Below, in pieces: positions 18,506 to 26,540 of a stretch of DNA of 64,000 nucleotides. Position 1 is the stretch's first letter, and each line of letters opens with the position of its first letter. The notes under the pieces are model-generated. The model worked only from the letters and a program-made list of their open reading frames with translations. It made no database searches and was not told the DNA's origin. The translations under genes and the position numbers were made by a program. Where the stretch lies: assembly GCA_016784025.1 (NCBI GenBank), contig JADHVL010000001.1, forward strand, positions 137,753 through 201,752, written 5' to 3'. The stretch comes from Fidelibacterota bacterium (GTDB taxonomy: Bacteria; Fidelibacterota; UBA8477; JABMPR01).

Positions 18506-19144
18506 ATGAAAATTAAATCATTAAGTTACTCGATCATTCGATTTTATCATCTTTTCAGAAAGCACATTTTGCACCGCGATGTGCAAATGTTTATTTCACC
18601 CATTACTGTGAAACATATTGAAAGATATCGCTTAGCTGCGAGCTTCATACCACCAGGCTCCAAAGTTCTCGATGCAGCCTGTGGAAGTGGGTATGGATCA
18701 GCATTTCTAAAAGAATGCGATTATGTGGGGATAGATCTGGATGGTTCCGTAATTCAATACGCCAGGCAAAACTATTCTGGCGTGTTTGAGCAACTACCCA
18801 TTCAAGAGGTAGGCAAGCTTGGCAAATTCGATGCGATCATGTCTTTTGAGACCCTTGAGCATTTAGATGACCCCACTGGAGGAATGTCAGCCCTGATGTC
18901 CTGTTTAAAACCTGGTGGCTGTTTGATAATGAGTTTTCCGCTCAATCATCCTGATGATATATACCACAAGACAGTATTCACCCCTGAGAGAGTGGACAAA
19001 CTGTTTGTTGAATGTTTTGGTTCGCGTACTTTTGAGCGGAGAGACTTTTTCCAGTCAGACATACTCATTGATGACTTGAAGCAGAAATTATCTGAGACTG
19101 AAGAGGGTACCCTAACCGTGCTTCTTCAGGAAATTGTGGAGTAA
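18506..19144 (+). CDS. Class I SAM-dependent methyltransferase
   Basis: A 212-residue methyltransferase. Motif I is VLDAACGSGYGS (54-65), the acidic motif II is CDYVGIDLDG, and a motif IV-like MSFETLEHLDDP is followed by LKPGGCLIMSFP. These place it with Methyltransf_11/UbiG-like enzymes, which act on small molecules, lipids or sugars. The substrate cannot be told. It starts 7 bases after the propeller gene and could be its operon partner. A mildly basic N-terminus (MKIKSLSYSIIRFYHLFRKH) looks like a membrane-associating helix rather than a signal peptide. Confidence 0.85.
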   Translation: MKIKSLSYSIIRFYHLFRKHILHRDVQMFISPITVKHIERYRLAASFIPPGSKVLDAACGSGYGSAFLKECDYVGIDLDGSVIQYARQNYSGVFEQLPIQEVGKLGKFDAIMSFETLEHLDDPTGGMSALMSCLKPGGCLIMSFPLNHPDDIYHKTVFTPERVDKLFVECFGSRTFERRDFFQSDILIDDLKQKLSETEEGTLTVLLQEIVE

Positions 19145-19277
19145 ACGGTTTCTGGTAATCGTTCATAGTGCAAAAATAAAAAAGAGGCTTTCTCAGAACC
19201 TGAGGCAGTTTCTTTTCTTTTAACCACGGATTCACAAATATTCCTTTAGACCTTTATACCCCTCTACTATAACAAAC

Positions 19278-19531
19278 AAAAAGGCCGCCCTTTTGGGCCA
19301 ACCTCATTACGAAACTACTTTGAATGTCGAACAAGGATTAACGATTATTGAATACTGAAGTTTGCTCAATTTCTAAAATCTACAACCGGTGTTCCTTGTT
19401 CTTAGATCAAAAAGAGAATGCTCTTTTGGGACAGCATCTTTATGAAACTACTTTGAATGTCGAACAAGGATTAACGATTTTTGAATACTGAAGTTTGCTC
19501 AATTTCTAAAATCTGCAATCACCGTTCCTTG
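19278..19531. repeat. Two tandem copies of a 133-base intergenic repeat
   Basis: The block starting GAAACTACTTTGAATG is found at 19311 and again at 19444 (period 133). Across the next ~88 bases the copies differ at only a few positions (for example ACGATTATTG against ACGATTTTTG). Each copy is preceded by an A-rich stretch and a hairpin with a C/T-rich loop, and the third such hairpin is the trxB terminator. So the unit seems to be 'hairpin plus AT-rich spacer'. A degenerate fragment of the same unit lies at 25060-25086 (GATTAACGAT core). Confidence 0.8.
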
Positions 19532-19564
19532 CCTGCCTTGCCGAAGCTGATAAGCGCAGGCAGG
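19532..19564. mobile_element. 33-bp palindromic element, copy 1 (MITE/REP-like)
   Basis: An imperfect palindrome with arms CCTGCC...GGCAGG and central GCCGAAGCTGATAAGCGC. It sits between GTTCCTTG and TTCTAAAATCAAAAAGAG. The matching point in the first tandem repeat copy (19391-19398) has GTTCCTTG directly followed by TTCTTAGATCAAAAAGAG. The tandem copy is therefore an empty site for this insertion. It is related in sequence to the elements at 25007 and 25312. Confidence 0.75.
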
Positions 19565-19574
19565 TTCTAAAATC

Positions 19575-19610
19575 AAAAAGAGACTGCCCTTTTTGTGACA
19601 GTCTCTTTTT
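19575..19610. terminator. Bidirectional terminator between methyltransferase and trxB
   Basis: A perfect 12-bp stem AAAAAGAGACTG/CAGTCTCTTTTT has a 12-base loop. T runs on both strands allow it to stop the minus-strand trxB transcript and any plus-strand read-through. It forms the last hairpin of the tandem repeat array. Confidence 0.85.
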
Positions 19611-19639
19611 TTTGTTATTCTCTAAATCTGAATTAATCC

Positions 19640-20584
19640 TTAATCAGCCATCTCCGTGATGTAGCGTTCCGCTTCCAGAGCTGCCATACATCCGTTGCCT
19701 GCTGCTGTGACAGCTTGACGATAGACGTGATCGCGAACATCTCCTGCGGCAAAAACACCTTCAATTTCAGTGGCTGTTGAATCGGGCTTGGTGATAAGAT
19801 ATCCCGTTTCATCAGTTTTGAGTTGGTCTTTGAAAATTGCAGTATTTGGTGTGTGTCCAATGGCCATAAAAATACCATCAATGGCTTGCTCTCGGGTTTC
19901 CCCGGTGACAGTATCCTTTAGAATTGCTCCGACGACACCACCCTTATCAGGTTCTCCAAGAACTTCATGGATGGTTGTATTCCAGAGAACTTCAACTTTT
20001 GGGTTATCCAGGACCCGTTTGCGCATGATCTTCGAACCACGGAATTCATCTCTTCTGTGTACCAGATAAACTTTTGAAGCAAATTTGGTTAAAAATCCGG
20101 CCTCTTCCAGCGCTGAATCACCACCACCAACTACGAATACTTCTTTGTCGCGGTAGAAAAATCCATCACAGGTAGCACAGGCAGACACTCCAAAACCCTT
20201 GAGCTTTTGCTCTGAAGGAAGTCCCAGGTATCTGGCAGAAGCGCCAGTTGCAATGATGACTGCATCAGCCGTGTATTCTTTATCGCCGACACTGACTTTG
20301 TGCGGTTTTGAGGAAAAATCAACTGCTGTGACATATTCAAATTTTGAGACCGCCCCAAAGCGAACAGCCTGTTTACGCATAACATCCATTAATTCTGGTC
20401 CAGTAATTCCTTCTGCAAAGCCTGGGTAATTTTCAACATCATTGGTGGTTGTCAGTTGACCTCCAGGTTGATCCCCTTCAAATATGATAGGCTCAAGATT
20501 TGCTCTGGCCGCGTAAATGGCAGCTGTTAATCCAGCGGGTCCTGACCCAACAATAATGACCTGTTTGTGATTCTGTTCAGACAT
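19640..20584 (-). CDS. trxB: Thioredoxin-disulfide reductase
   Basis: FAD- and NADPH-dependent reduction of thioredoxin in the cytoplasm. FAD-binding GSGPAG is at 13-18, the redox pair C136-A-T-C139 is in SACATCDGFF, and the NADPH motif GGGDSALEEA and the C-terminal FAD motif GVFAAGDVRDH are present. I chose the ATG at 20584 (314 residues) because GGGAGAGAGT lies directly upstream and homologues start at this point. A longer frame back to a TTG at 20617 is possible but would bury the ribosome site. It is a single gene ended by the repeat-array terminator. Confidence 0.95.
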   Translation of the reverse strand: MSEQNHKQVIIVGSGPAGLTAAIYAARANLEPIIFEGDQPGGQLTTTNDVENYPGFAEGITGPELMDVMRKQAVRFGAVSKFEYVTAVDFSSKPHKVSVGDKEYTADAVIIATGASARYLGLPSEQKLKGFGVSACATCDGFFYRDKEVFVVGGGDSALEEAGFLTKFASKVYLVHRRDEFRGSKIMRKRVLDNPKVEVLWNTTIHEVLGEPDKGGVVGAILKDTVTGETREQAIDGIFMAIGHTPNTAIFKDQLKTDETGYLITKPDSTATEIEGVFAAGDVRDHVYRQAVTAAGNGCMAALEAERYITEMAD

Positions 20585-20694
20585 ACTCTCTCCCGTAATT
20601 TTATCAAGCTCCACCAATTAATGGGGTGGTAGCAAAGTAATCATTTTCAATGTAGCGTATACTTTGACACGTTAAGATCAGATTTGTTACAAAA

Positions 20695-22050
20695 TCATTC
20701 GCTTTCGCTATCAATACCGAGGTCATCTATTTTTCGGTAGAGACTACTCAAGCCGATGCCAAGGATATCGGCGACCTTTGCTTTATCGCTTTCACATTTT
20801 TCAAGCATGTGCACAATATGTTTTCTTTCAAAACTGCGGCTGGCTTCCTTGAGGTTGTCTGGATAGCCAGAGCCTGAGCTCTCTGCTGTCCGACTGGGTA
20901 GATCTTCCGTGGAAATCATATCACCATCGCTTAAAAGTACAGCCCTCTCCACAATATTTTCAAGCTCCCTGACTTCACCCTTCCAGTTATAATTCACCAG
21001 GCTTTTCATGGCCTCATTATCTACACCAATTATTCTTCTCTTTAATTCATTATTATATTTATTAACAAAATGAGTGACCAATAGAGGAATGTCATCCTTC
21101 CTTTCAGACAACGCTGGGAGATAAATCTCAATAATATTTAGTCTATAGTAGAGGTCTTCGCGAAATGTGCCCCGCTCAACTTCTTTGGCCAGATCACGGT
21201 TGGTTGCTGCAATAAGACGGACATTTATGGGGATAATGGTATTGCTTCCCAGGGGTTTGATCTCTCGCATTTCAATAACGCGTAGAAGTTTGACCTGAAC
21301 CTGCAGGGGAATTTCTCCTACCTCATCAAGGAATAAGGTTCCACCAGCGGCAGCCTTAAAAACCCCATCCTTATCTCTTGAAGCACCTGTAAAAGCGCCC
21401 TTCTTGTACCCAAACAATTCTGATTCAAAAAGGGTCTCAGGGATGGCTCCACAGTTAATAGCTACGAAAGGTCTATGAGCCCGTTCAGAGCGGGCATGGA
21501 TGGCGCGGGCGACGAGTTCCTTACCAGTACCACTTCGACCTGCTACTAAAACAGTAGACGTTGAAGGAGCTACCTTATCAATAAGCCTATACATTTTCTT
21601 CATGGCGATGCTCTCACCGATGATGTGCTCATAATTGTATTTGGCTGAAATTTCCTGTCGCAGGAATCTTACTTCTCGTAAGAGCTCTTTGTGGAGATCA
21701 ATATTCTTTATTCTCAAGATGAGTTCATCAAAATCGATGGGTTTCAGAATGTAATCAATAGCGCCTAGACGCATGGCGTTGATGGCGGTCTCAGTTGATC
21801 CATAGGAAGTGACCAGAATGACAAAAGTGTCTGGTGCCTGTTCCTTCACTTTTTGGAGTAAAGTGACTCCGTCAAGTTCTGGCATTTTTATATCCGAAAT
21901 GATGATATCGTAATGAATATCCTTCATCATTTCCAACGCGACAGCACCATTTTCAGCTGTATAGGTTAAAAAACCTTCATCAGTCAATACTTCGGATAAA
22001 GAGTCTCTGATTTCCTGTTCGTCATCTACTATGAGGATGGATGTGTCCAT
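20695..22050 (-). CDS. NtrC-family sigma-54 response regulator
   Basis: A 451-residue protein with three domains. The receiver carries phosphoacceptor D53, K103 and an acidic pocket at DD9-10. The AAA+ sigma-54 activator domain has Walker A GRSGTGKE (171-178) and the sigma-54 contact loop GAFTGA (218-223). A Fis-type helix-turn-helix at the C-terminus has [16 protein letters not shown]. It activates sigma-54 promoters on phosphorylation. The sensor kinase gene ends 3 bases upstream, so the two form an operon and a cognate pair. The regulated genes are not evident from the window. Confidence 0.95.
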   Translation of the reverse strand: MDTSILIVDDEQEIRDSLSEVLTDEGFLTYTAENGAVALEMMKDIHYDIIISDIKMPELDGVTLLQKVKEQAPDTFVILVTSYGSTETAINAMRLGAIDYILKPIDFDELILRIKNIDLHKELLREVRFLRQEISAKYNYEHIIGESIAMKKMYRLIDKVAPSTSTVLVAGRSGTGKELVARAIHARSERAHRPFVAINCGAIPETLFESELFGYKKGAFTGASRDKDGVFKAAAGGTLFLDEVGEIPLQVQVKLLRVIEMREIKPLGSNTIIPINVRLIAATNRDLAKEVERGTFREDLYYRLNIIEIYLPALSERKDDIPLLVTHFVNKYNNELKRRIIGVDNEAMKSLVNYNWKGEVRELENIVERAVLLSDGDMISTEDLPSRTAESSGSGYPDNLKEASRSFERKHIVHMLEKCESDKAKVADILGIGLSSLYRKIDDLGIDSESE

Positions 22051-22053
22051 ACT

Positions 22054-23385
22054 TTATGATTCCTTTGGTATTTTGATGAGGAAGGTAGCGCCTTCACCAG
22101 GTGTGCTGTTTACGTTCAAAGATCCATTCATGCTATTTATGATGCCATGACTAACTGAGAGCCCCAGACCAGTACCTTTACCGATGTCCTTTGTGGTAAA
22201 GAAGGGTTCAAAAATTTTATCCAAAACCTCAGGATTCATCCCACCTCCATTATCGGTCACATTAATGGACACTGAGGAGGCATTTGCTGAGGTAGTAATC
22301 AAAATGCTATCTCCACCTTCCTTCATGGCATCAAATGCATTCACCAGCAGGTTGACAATGACCTGATGCAATTTATCTGGTGAGGCTTTGATCCTTGGCA
22401 GGTTAGGGGAGAGCTCTAAATCGATTTTAATTTTCTGACTTCGATTGTCGTACGACATGAGGCCCACGGCATTTTCGACCACATCATTGATCTGTACGTT
22501 CTGAACATCAGTAGCCTGTGGTCTGGTAAAATCAACCAGCTCATGTACAATTTTGGTGATACGCTCAATATTGGCTCGAATTCGACCCAATTTGCCAATG
22601 TGATCGGGATTCTCTATCCTACGCTCCAGGAGTTGAACCAGAGAGGAGATGGATGTCAGGGGATTACCTATCTCATGGGCAACACCAGCAGCCAATTGGC
22701 CTAGAGTTGCCAGTCTATCAGATTGACGCATCTGATGCTCAATGGTTTGAAGTTCTGAGATATCCCTGATAATCTGAGATCGTCCCAATACTTTCCCATT
22801 CGAAAGCAGGGCTGATTCAGTCAGGTTTACAGGAATGGTTCTCCCACGGTTATCCAGACGTTCAGTTTGGTAGTTTTTTACCTCGCTGGCTTTGGTAATA
22901 CCGTATGCAAGGCACAATAATTCACCTGATTGGAGTAGCTTACCAGGAATCATCATTCCAATGGCCTCGCCAAGCGTTTCACTGGCCGTCCATCCAAATA
23001 GTCGTTCTGCGCCCTTGTTCCAACTCTGTATGCGATTGTCCTCACCAATTGTAATTATGGCGTCAGCGGAATTCTCAACAATATTTCTATAGCGGCTCTC
23101 TGTGGCAGAAAGCTGATCAATAAGTTGAATCCTGAAGTGATAGACTATCCAGATGGTCCAGCCTGCCAGAAGAATGAAGACCAGAAATCCTCTTACAGCC
23201 AGACCTATCACAGCTGATGCTTCAAGTGTTTCTTTGAATATTTGATGTTCCAGAATCTCCCAGACACCGAGAATAAACAGGATAACACTGAAGCTTGCCA
23301 GGAGTAACCATCCCAGGTGGAAGAACCGTGCTGTGTCTAATAATTTGCGCCAATACTTGAGCATAGCAAGGAAGGTAATTCTCAA
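22054..23385 (-). CDS. PAS-containing sensor histidine kinase
   Basis: A 443-residue sensor kinase. It has two membrane segments (about 24-45 and 60-82), no large periplasmic domain, a PAS domain (about 96-215), a HisKA domain with phosphoacceptor H237 ([14 protein letters not shown]) and an HATPase domain with [11 protein letters not shown] and GKGTGLGLS. The short loop between membrane segments suggests it senses through the PAS or the membrane itself, as NtrB/ZraS-like kinases do. The start is uncertain: TTG at 23385 or ATG seven codons later, neither with a clear ribosome site. It is the partner of the regulator immediately downstream. Confidence 0.93.
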   Translation of the reverse strand: MRITFLAMLKYWRKLLDTARFFHLGWLLLASFSVILFILGVWEILEHQIFKETLEASAVIGLAVRGFLVFILLAGWTIWIVYHFRIQLIDQLSATESRYRNIVENSADAIITIGEDNRIQSWNKGAERLFGWTASETLGEAIGMMIPGKLLQSGELLCLAYGITKASEVKNYQTERLDNRGRTIPVNLTESALLSNGKVLGRSQIIRDISELQTIEHQMRQSDRLATLGQLAAGVAHEIGNPLTSISSLVQLLERRIENPDHIGKLGRIRANIERITKIVHELVDFTRPQATDVQNVQINDVVENAVGLMSYDNRSQKIKIDLELSPNLPRIKASPDKLHQVIVNLLVNAFDAMKEGGDSILITTSANASSVSINVTDNGGGMNPEVLDKIFEPFFTTKDIGKGTGLGLSVSHGIINSMNGSLNVNSTPGEGATFLIKIPKES

Positions 23386-23630
23386 AAGTGGGAATGCTAG
23401 ATAATAGCAAAACCAGGAGGGTCATCTTTGGCTACTCGTTCTGACAGTATCCAGTCACATCACAAGGGGCTGTACATCCGCTAGACTTTGAGATATTCAG
23501 CTTATTGTTTGAATTATTAGCTAGACAGTATACATTTTCGGCATAGCTAATATGTAAAGGAGGGGGAGCCTATTTATTGTTAAGTACGAGAGTGTGTATT
23601 TGATGAATATGACATAAACTGGAATTAGAG
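23386..23630. other. Divergent intergenic region
   Basis: These 245 bases separate the sensor kinase (minus) from the broken glycosyltransferase (plus), so promoters for both would be expected here. AGGAGGGGGAGCC at about 23559 looks like a ribosome site but has no start codon at a suitable distance. I see no repeat or RNA gene. Confidence 0.4.
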
Positions 23631-24886
23631 ATGAAAATAATATTGATATCCATTGGTACACGAGGCGATATGGAGCCATTTTTGGCAATCGGTAATTTCC
23701 TAAGCGAGAGAGGTCATACAGTGATATGCTCTTATCCTGAACAATTCAGACATCTTGCTGAAAATGCAGGGTTAGAATTTTTCTCACTAGGAACTGAGTT
23801 TATCGAGATGCTCGAGAGCGATGATGGAAAAGCAGCCCTGGGTGGAAGCGGCTCAGGTTTCAAAAAATTCATCGCAAACGTGAGACTAGGATTTAAACAG
23901 ACAGATATAAACAAGGCTTTAGTTAAAAGGCAGTTTGAGTTGATTGAGCGTGAAAAACCGGATCGCATCATTTATAATGGTAGAGTCGTTTACCCACTAC
24001 TCTGGGAGATGAAACATCCAGGACAAACGATCATGTTAAGTCCAGTCCCGTATATGCATTATGTGAAGGGCCACACTCATGTTGCTTTCAGTAGCAACTT
24101 TGGGGAATACTTAAACAAACTAACTTTTGCATTCGTCAATTTTGGAATGATCACTATCTCAAAATTACAAAGAAGTGGTTGAAGATGCACGAACATATAT
24201 CAAGAAAAATGCTGAAGAAGGTTCTCCTCACCAACAAAGTAATATATACCATCTCTCCCTCTCTGTTTTCAAGGCCGGATTATTGGAGGGAAAATCTTCA
24301 GGTAGTAGGGTTTCATAAATGCAGCTCAAATCTGGCCTGGAATCCGAATCATGATTTGGTAGATTTTCTCAAAATTCACAAGGACGAGCGCATTCTTTAT
24401 ATCACTTTTGGAAGTATGACCAATCCTATTCCTGACGAAAAAACAGAAATTCTAATCAGTATTCTTGAACAGAATCAGATTCCTGTGATTATCGGAACAG
24501 CATCCGGTGGTCTTGTCGAACCTGCTGGCTTTCGAAGTGATAACATTCATTTCGAAGCAGAAATACCTTATGAATGGATTTTCCCAAAAGTATATGGCGT
24601 CATTCATCATGGGGGGTCTGGTACAACTCATTTGGGTTTATAGTATGGCTGTGCAACCATGATCATTCCACATATTATAGACCAGTTTGTCTGGAATAAT
24701 ATGATACACGATCTAGGAGTTGGACCCAAAGGAATAAAAATTGGTAAAATCAAATCCGAAAATCTTGAGCCCAAAATATTAGACTTAGTTACTAACGATT
24801 TCTATAAAATCCAGGCTGGGAAATTGGCCGGTCAAATTGAGAAGGAATCTCTAATCGAAAATTTGTATAATTCAATTTGCGAGTGA
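23631..24886 (+). pseudogene. UDP-glucosyltransferase-like GT1 protein, frameshifted and interrupted
   Basis: Three collinear fragments together make one family-1 glycosyltransferase of the sterol/macrolide glucosyltransferase type. Fragment 1 (23631-24182) has MKIILISIGTRGDMEPFLAI. Fragment 2 (24179-24643) has the nucleotide-sugar region ITFGSM and HHGGSGTTHLGL. Fragment 3 (24644-24886) continues YGCATMIIPHIIDQFVWNN. The first break is a one-base loss, probably in the A-rich run CAAAGAAG near 24170 (frame changes from LQR to KKWLKMHEH). The second is an in-frame TAG at 24641-24643, where homologues usually have a lysine or other residue. The protein would otherwise be about 415 residues, full family length. 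Two independent lesions favour a decaying gene over a sequencing error. Confidence 0.85.
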
Positions 24887-24988
24887 TTGCTAGGATTCAG
24901 TTTTCCTCTCTTCGAGCGGATCAACATTGATTGATACAGAAAACACATAACAAAGGCTTGTCTGCACTCCGATGTTGAACGCAGTGGA

Positions 24989-25043
24989 GTGGAGCCTAAC
25001 GGGATCCTTGTCCGCCGTAGCTGAAAGCGTAGGCGGAGAACCG
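24989..25043 (-). pseudogene. tRNA-Ala remnant, 3' half, split by a palindromic element
   Basis: GTGGAGCCTAACGGGATC (24989-25006) is identical to the last 16 tRNA bases plus 2 flanking bases of the intact tRNA-Ala at 25172-25189. The next tRNA bases GAACCG follow only after a 31-bp palindromic insertion (25007-25037). After GAACCG the similarity ends. The remnant shares the unusual AACGGG T-stem strand of the intact gene, pointing to a local duplication. Confidence 0.7.
25007..25037. mobile_element. 31-bp palindromic element, copy 2, inside tRNA remnant
   Basis: An imperfect palindrome with arms TCCGCC...GGCGGA around GTAGCTGAAAGCGTA. It lies exactly between GGGATC and GAACCG of a tRNA-Ala remnant, at a position that is uninterrupted in the intact tRNA gene (25184-25195). 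It aligns with the 33-bp elements at 19532 and 25312 over nearly all positions. Confidence 0.75.
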
Positions 25044-25172
25044 CGTTTTAACTGAATATCGATTAACGATTTTAGAATTGCGAAGTAGGTTACTTCTTAA
25101 TTCGCTGTTCGTTGATGGGTGTTCATAAATCAAAAAAGCCTTAGCAGTTAATTACTAAGACTTTAATGGATG

Positions 25173-25245
25173 TGGAGCCTAACGGGATCGAACCGATGAC
25201 CTCTTGACTGCCAGTCAAGCGCTCTCCCAACTGAGCTAAGGCCCC
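25173..25245 (-). tRNA. tRNA-Ala (anticodon GGC)
   Basis: A 73-nt cloverleaf on the minus strand. The acceptor stem is GGGGCCT/AGGCTCC with a G3-U70 pair, the alanine identity element, and discriminator A. The D arm is GCTC-AGTTGGGA-GAGC. The anticodon stem CTTGA/TCAAG has loop CTGGCAG, giving GGC. The T loop is TTCGATC. CCA is not encoded. The T stem ATCGG/CCGTT has one U-U mismatch, which is unusual. It reads GCC and is probably functional. Confidence 0.93.
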
Positions 25246-25297
25246 AAGTGAGAGGCAACGCCTCTCAAATAATACATTTGTCAAATCAAGTGTGGGA

Positions 25298-25356
25298 CGC
25301 TCTCCCAACTGCCTGTCGGCTGTAGTCTGTAAGACGAAGGCTGAAGCTAAGGCCCC
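25298..25356 (-). pseudogene. tRNA-Ala remnant, 5' half, split by a palindromic element
   Basis: CGCTCTCCCAACTG (25298-25311) and AGCTAAGGCCCC (25345-25356) are identical to adjacent stretches of the intact tRNA-Ala (D arm and 5' acceptor strand, reversed). In the intact gene they are contiguous. Here 33 bp are inserted between them. The anticodon, variable and T regions are absent, so this is not a working tRNA. Confidence 0.75.
25312..25344. mobile_element. 33-bp palindromic element, copy 3, inside tRNA remnant
   Basis: A more diverged copy. It starts CCTGTCGGCTGTAG and ends GACGAAGGCTGA, aligning position by position with the element at 25007 (CTTGTCCGCCGTAG ... GCGTAGGCGGA). It interrupts the D arm of a tRNA-Ala remnant exactly. 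The intact tRNA 50 bases away provides the empty site. Confidence 0.65.
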
Positions 25357-25634
25357 TTAAAACATTTCAAATTCCCCTTACCACTTCCACCAACCACCGG
25401 GCAAGAGGATCAGCAATATAATCGGCATGAAAGGGCTGTCAAATCATTTTGATTGGGAAAGTTGGGACGAAAAAATTAAAAACTAAAATCAATTTGAATT
25501 TAATGAAAATCGACCTTTGACTCGGACAATTATTTTCTATTTTAGCAACGTGATAACGGTTCGAAATCCATTACCACCCCCTTCATTTTCCCAAACAAAA
25601 TCCGTGTCTCCAATATTTCGCAGGATAGGTCAAT

Positions 25635-26540
25635 TTGCTTTTTCTGGGTAAGGAAATTTCGACCCCTCTCACCCTCGCATCTGGCATACTCGGTATCTCT
25701 TTCTCTTCGCTTCAGCGGGTTATCCGTGATGGAGCGGGAATGGTCACCACCAAATCATTGAGCATTGAGCCTCGCATAGGACATGAAGGTCCTGTAATAG
25801 CTGAATTCGATGGCGGTTTAATTAATTCAGTTGGGCTCACCAATCCAGGTATCGCTGAAGGTCTGGAGGAAGTCGAAAAATTCAAGAGTGGGATAGATGG
25901 CGTGGTCATCGTCAGCGTCTTTGGTGCCAATGCAGAAGAATTTGTGCAACTGGCAAGAGCTGTTAACGATTCAACCGCCGATATACTTGAACTCAATTTA
26001 TCCTGTCCCAACGTTGAAGATGAATTCAAACGTCCCTTTGCCCTTATGCCAGATAAAATTACTGAGATTGTTTCAGCAGTCAAAGCTGTGAGCAAACTAC
26101 CAGTTCTGGCAAAGCTATCTCCCAACGCCAATGATATTTCAGCCATAGCCAAATTGACTGAAGCTGCAGGCGCTGATGGACTCACGATGATTAACACTCT
26201 GGGTCATGGTATGGTCGTCGATGCGGTAGCCAAGCGCCCCGTTCTTAGAAACAATTTTGGTGGTATTTCTGGTCCATGCATCAAACCCCTCGCCATTAAG
26301 CTTATTCATGATGCCTATAAGGTTGTTGATATACCAATATTGGGGACCGGTGGCGTGAGTACAGGTCTCGATGCTATTGAGATGATGATGGCAGGAGCTG
26401 CTGCTATTGGAGTTGGCTCTGCAGTCTATGACCATGGGCTGGATGTGTTTAAATCTATCCGAGAGGAAATGGAAACATTCATGGAGGTCCACGGATATGC
26501 TCAATATTCTGATCTCATAGGAATTCTAGAGGAAAATTGA
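25635..26540 (+). CDS. pyrD: Dihydroorotate dehydrogenase B, catalytic subunit
   Basis: FMN enzyme oxidising dihydroorotate to orotate, working with PyrK and NAD. The 301-residue length and the NLSCPN motif with catalytic C124 define class 1. The adjacent pyrK makes it class 1B. Other features are FGANAEEF and the phosphate-binding GTGGVSTGLDAIEMMMAGA. The start appears to be TTG at 25635 with AGGATAGGT upstream; no in-frame ATG precedes the conserved LTLASGILG. It is the first gene of a 14-gene pyrimidine-purine array. The next gene overlaps by 4 bases. Confidence 0.93.
   Translation: MLFLGKEISTPLTLASGILGISFSSLQRVIRDGAGMVTTKSLSIEPRIGHEGPVIAEFDGGLINSVGLTNPGIAEGLEEVEKFKSGIDGVVIVSVFGANAEEFVQLARAVNDSTADILELNLSCPNVEDEFKRPFALMPDKITEIVSAVKAVSKLPVLAKLSPNANDISAIAKLTEAAGADGLTMINTLGHGMVVDAVAKRPVLRNNFGGISGPCIKPLAIKLIHDAYKVVDIPILGTGGVSTGLDAIEMMMAGAAAIGVGSAVYDHGLDVFKSIREEMETFMEVHGYAQYSDLIGILEEN

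Larger units (their letters stand above)
19145..19639. other. 495-base repeat-rich region between converging genes
   Basis: No gene is present. From left to right it holds a possible imperfect terminator for the methyltransferase (about 19175-19220, CTCAG/CTGAG core then T/C-rich), and AACCACGGATTCAC at 19222, which resembles one half of a common intergenic repeat. Two tandem copies of a 133-base unit follow (from about 19276), then a 33-bp palindromic element inside the second copy, and a bidirectional terminator. Items are listed separately. Confidence 0.75.
24887..25634. other. 748-base region with tRNA-Ala, tRNA remnants and palindromic elements
   Basis: No protein gene is supported. It contains a 3'-half tRNA-Ala remnant, a degenerate copy of the 19.3-kb repeat with a hairpin (about 25075-25104, GAAGTA/TACTTC), the intact tRNA-Ala gene, a 5'-half tRNA-Ala remnant, and two palindromic elements inside the remnants. 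The last 250 bases are AT-rich and carry the promoter region for pyrD; I find no clear riboswitch or attenuator there. Confidence 0.7.

Noticed and set aside
23559..23571. Strong ribosome-site-like AGGAGGGGGAGCC upstream of the glycosyltransferase
   Set aside because: No start codon with an open frame follows at a usable distance.
24180..24182. TGA in the glycosyltransferase as a selenocysteine codon
   Set aside because: Sequence after the TGA in the same frame does not continue the family; the match resumes in another frame, so this is a frameshift.
24179..24643. Second glycosyltransferase fragment as an independent gene
   Set aside because: It begins with TTG in the middle of a conserved family sequence and lacks the N-terminal domain; it is one part of the broken gene.
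24989..25356. The remnants as additional working tRNA genes
   Set aside because: Each holds only part of the cloverleaf and is interrupted by 31-33 bases; the anticodon arm is missing.
25712..26197. 161-codon frame antisense to pyrD
   Set aside because: Shadow frame; composition rich in Ser/Ala/Pro as expected from the opposite strand of pyrD.
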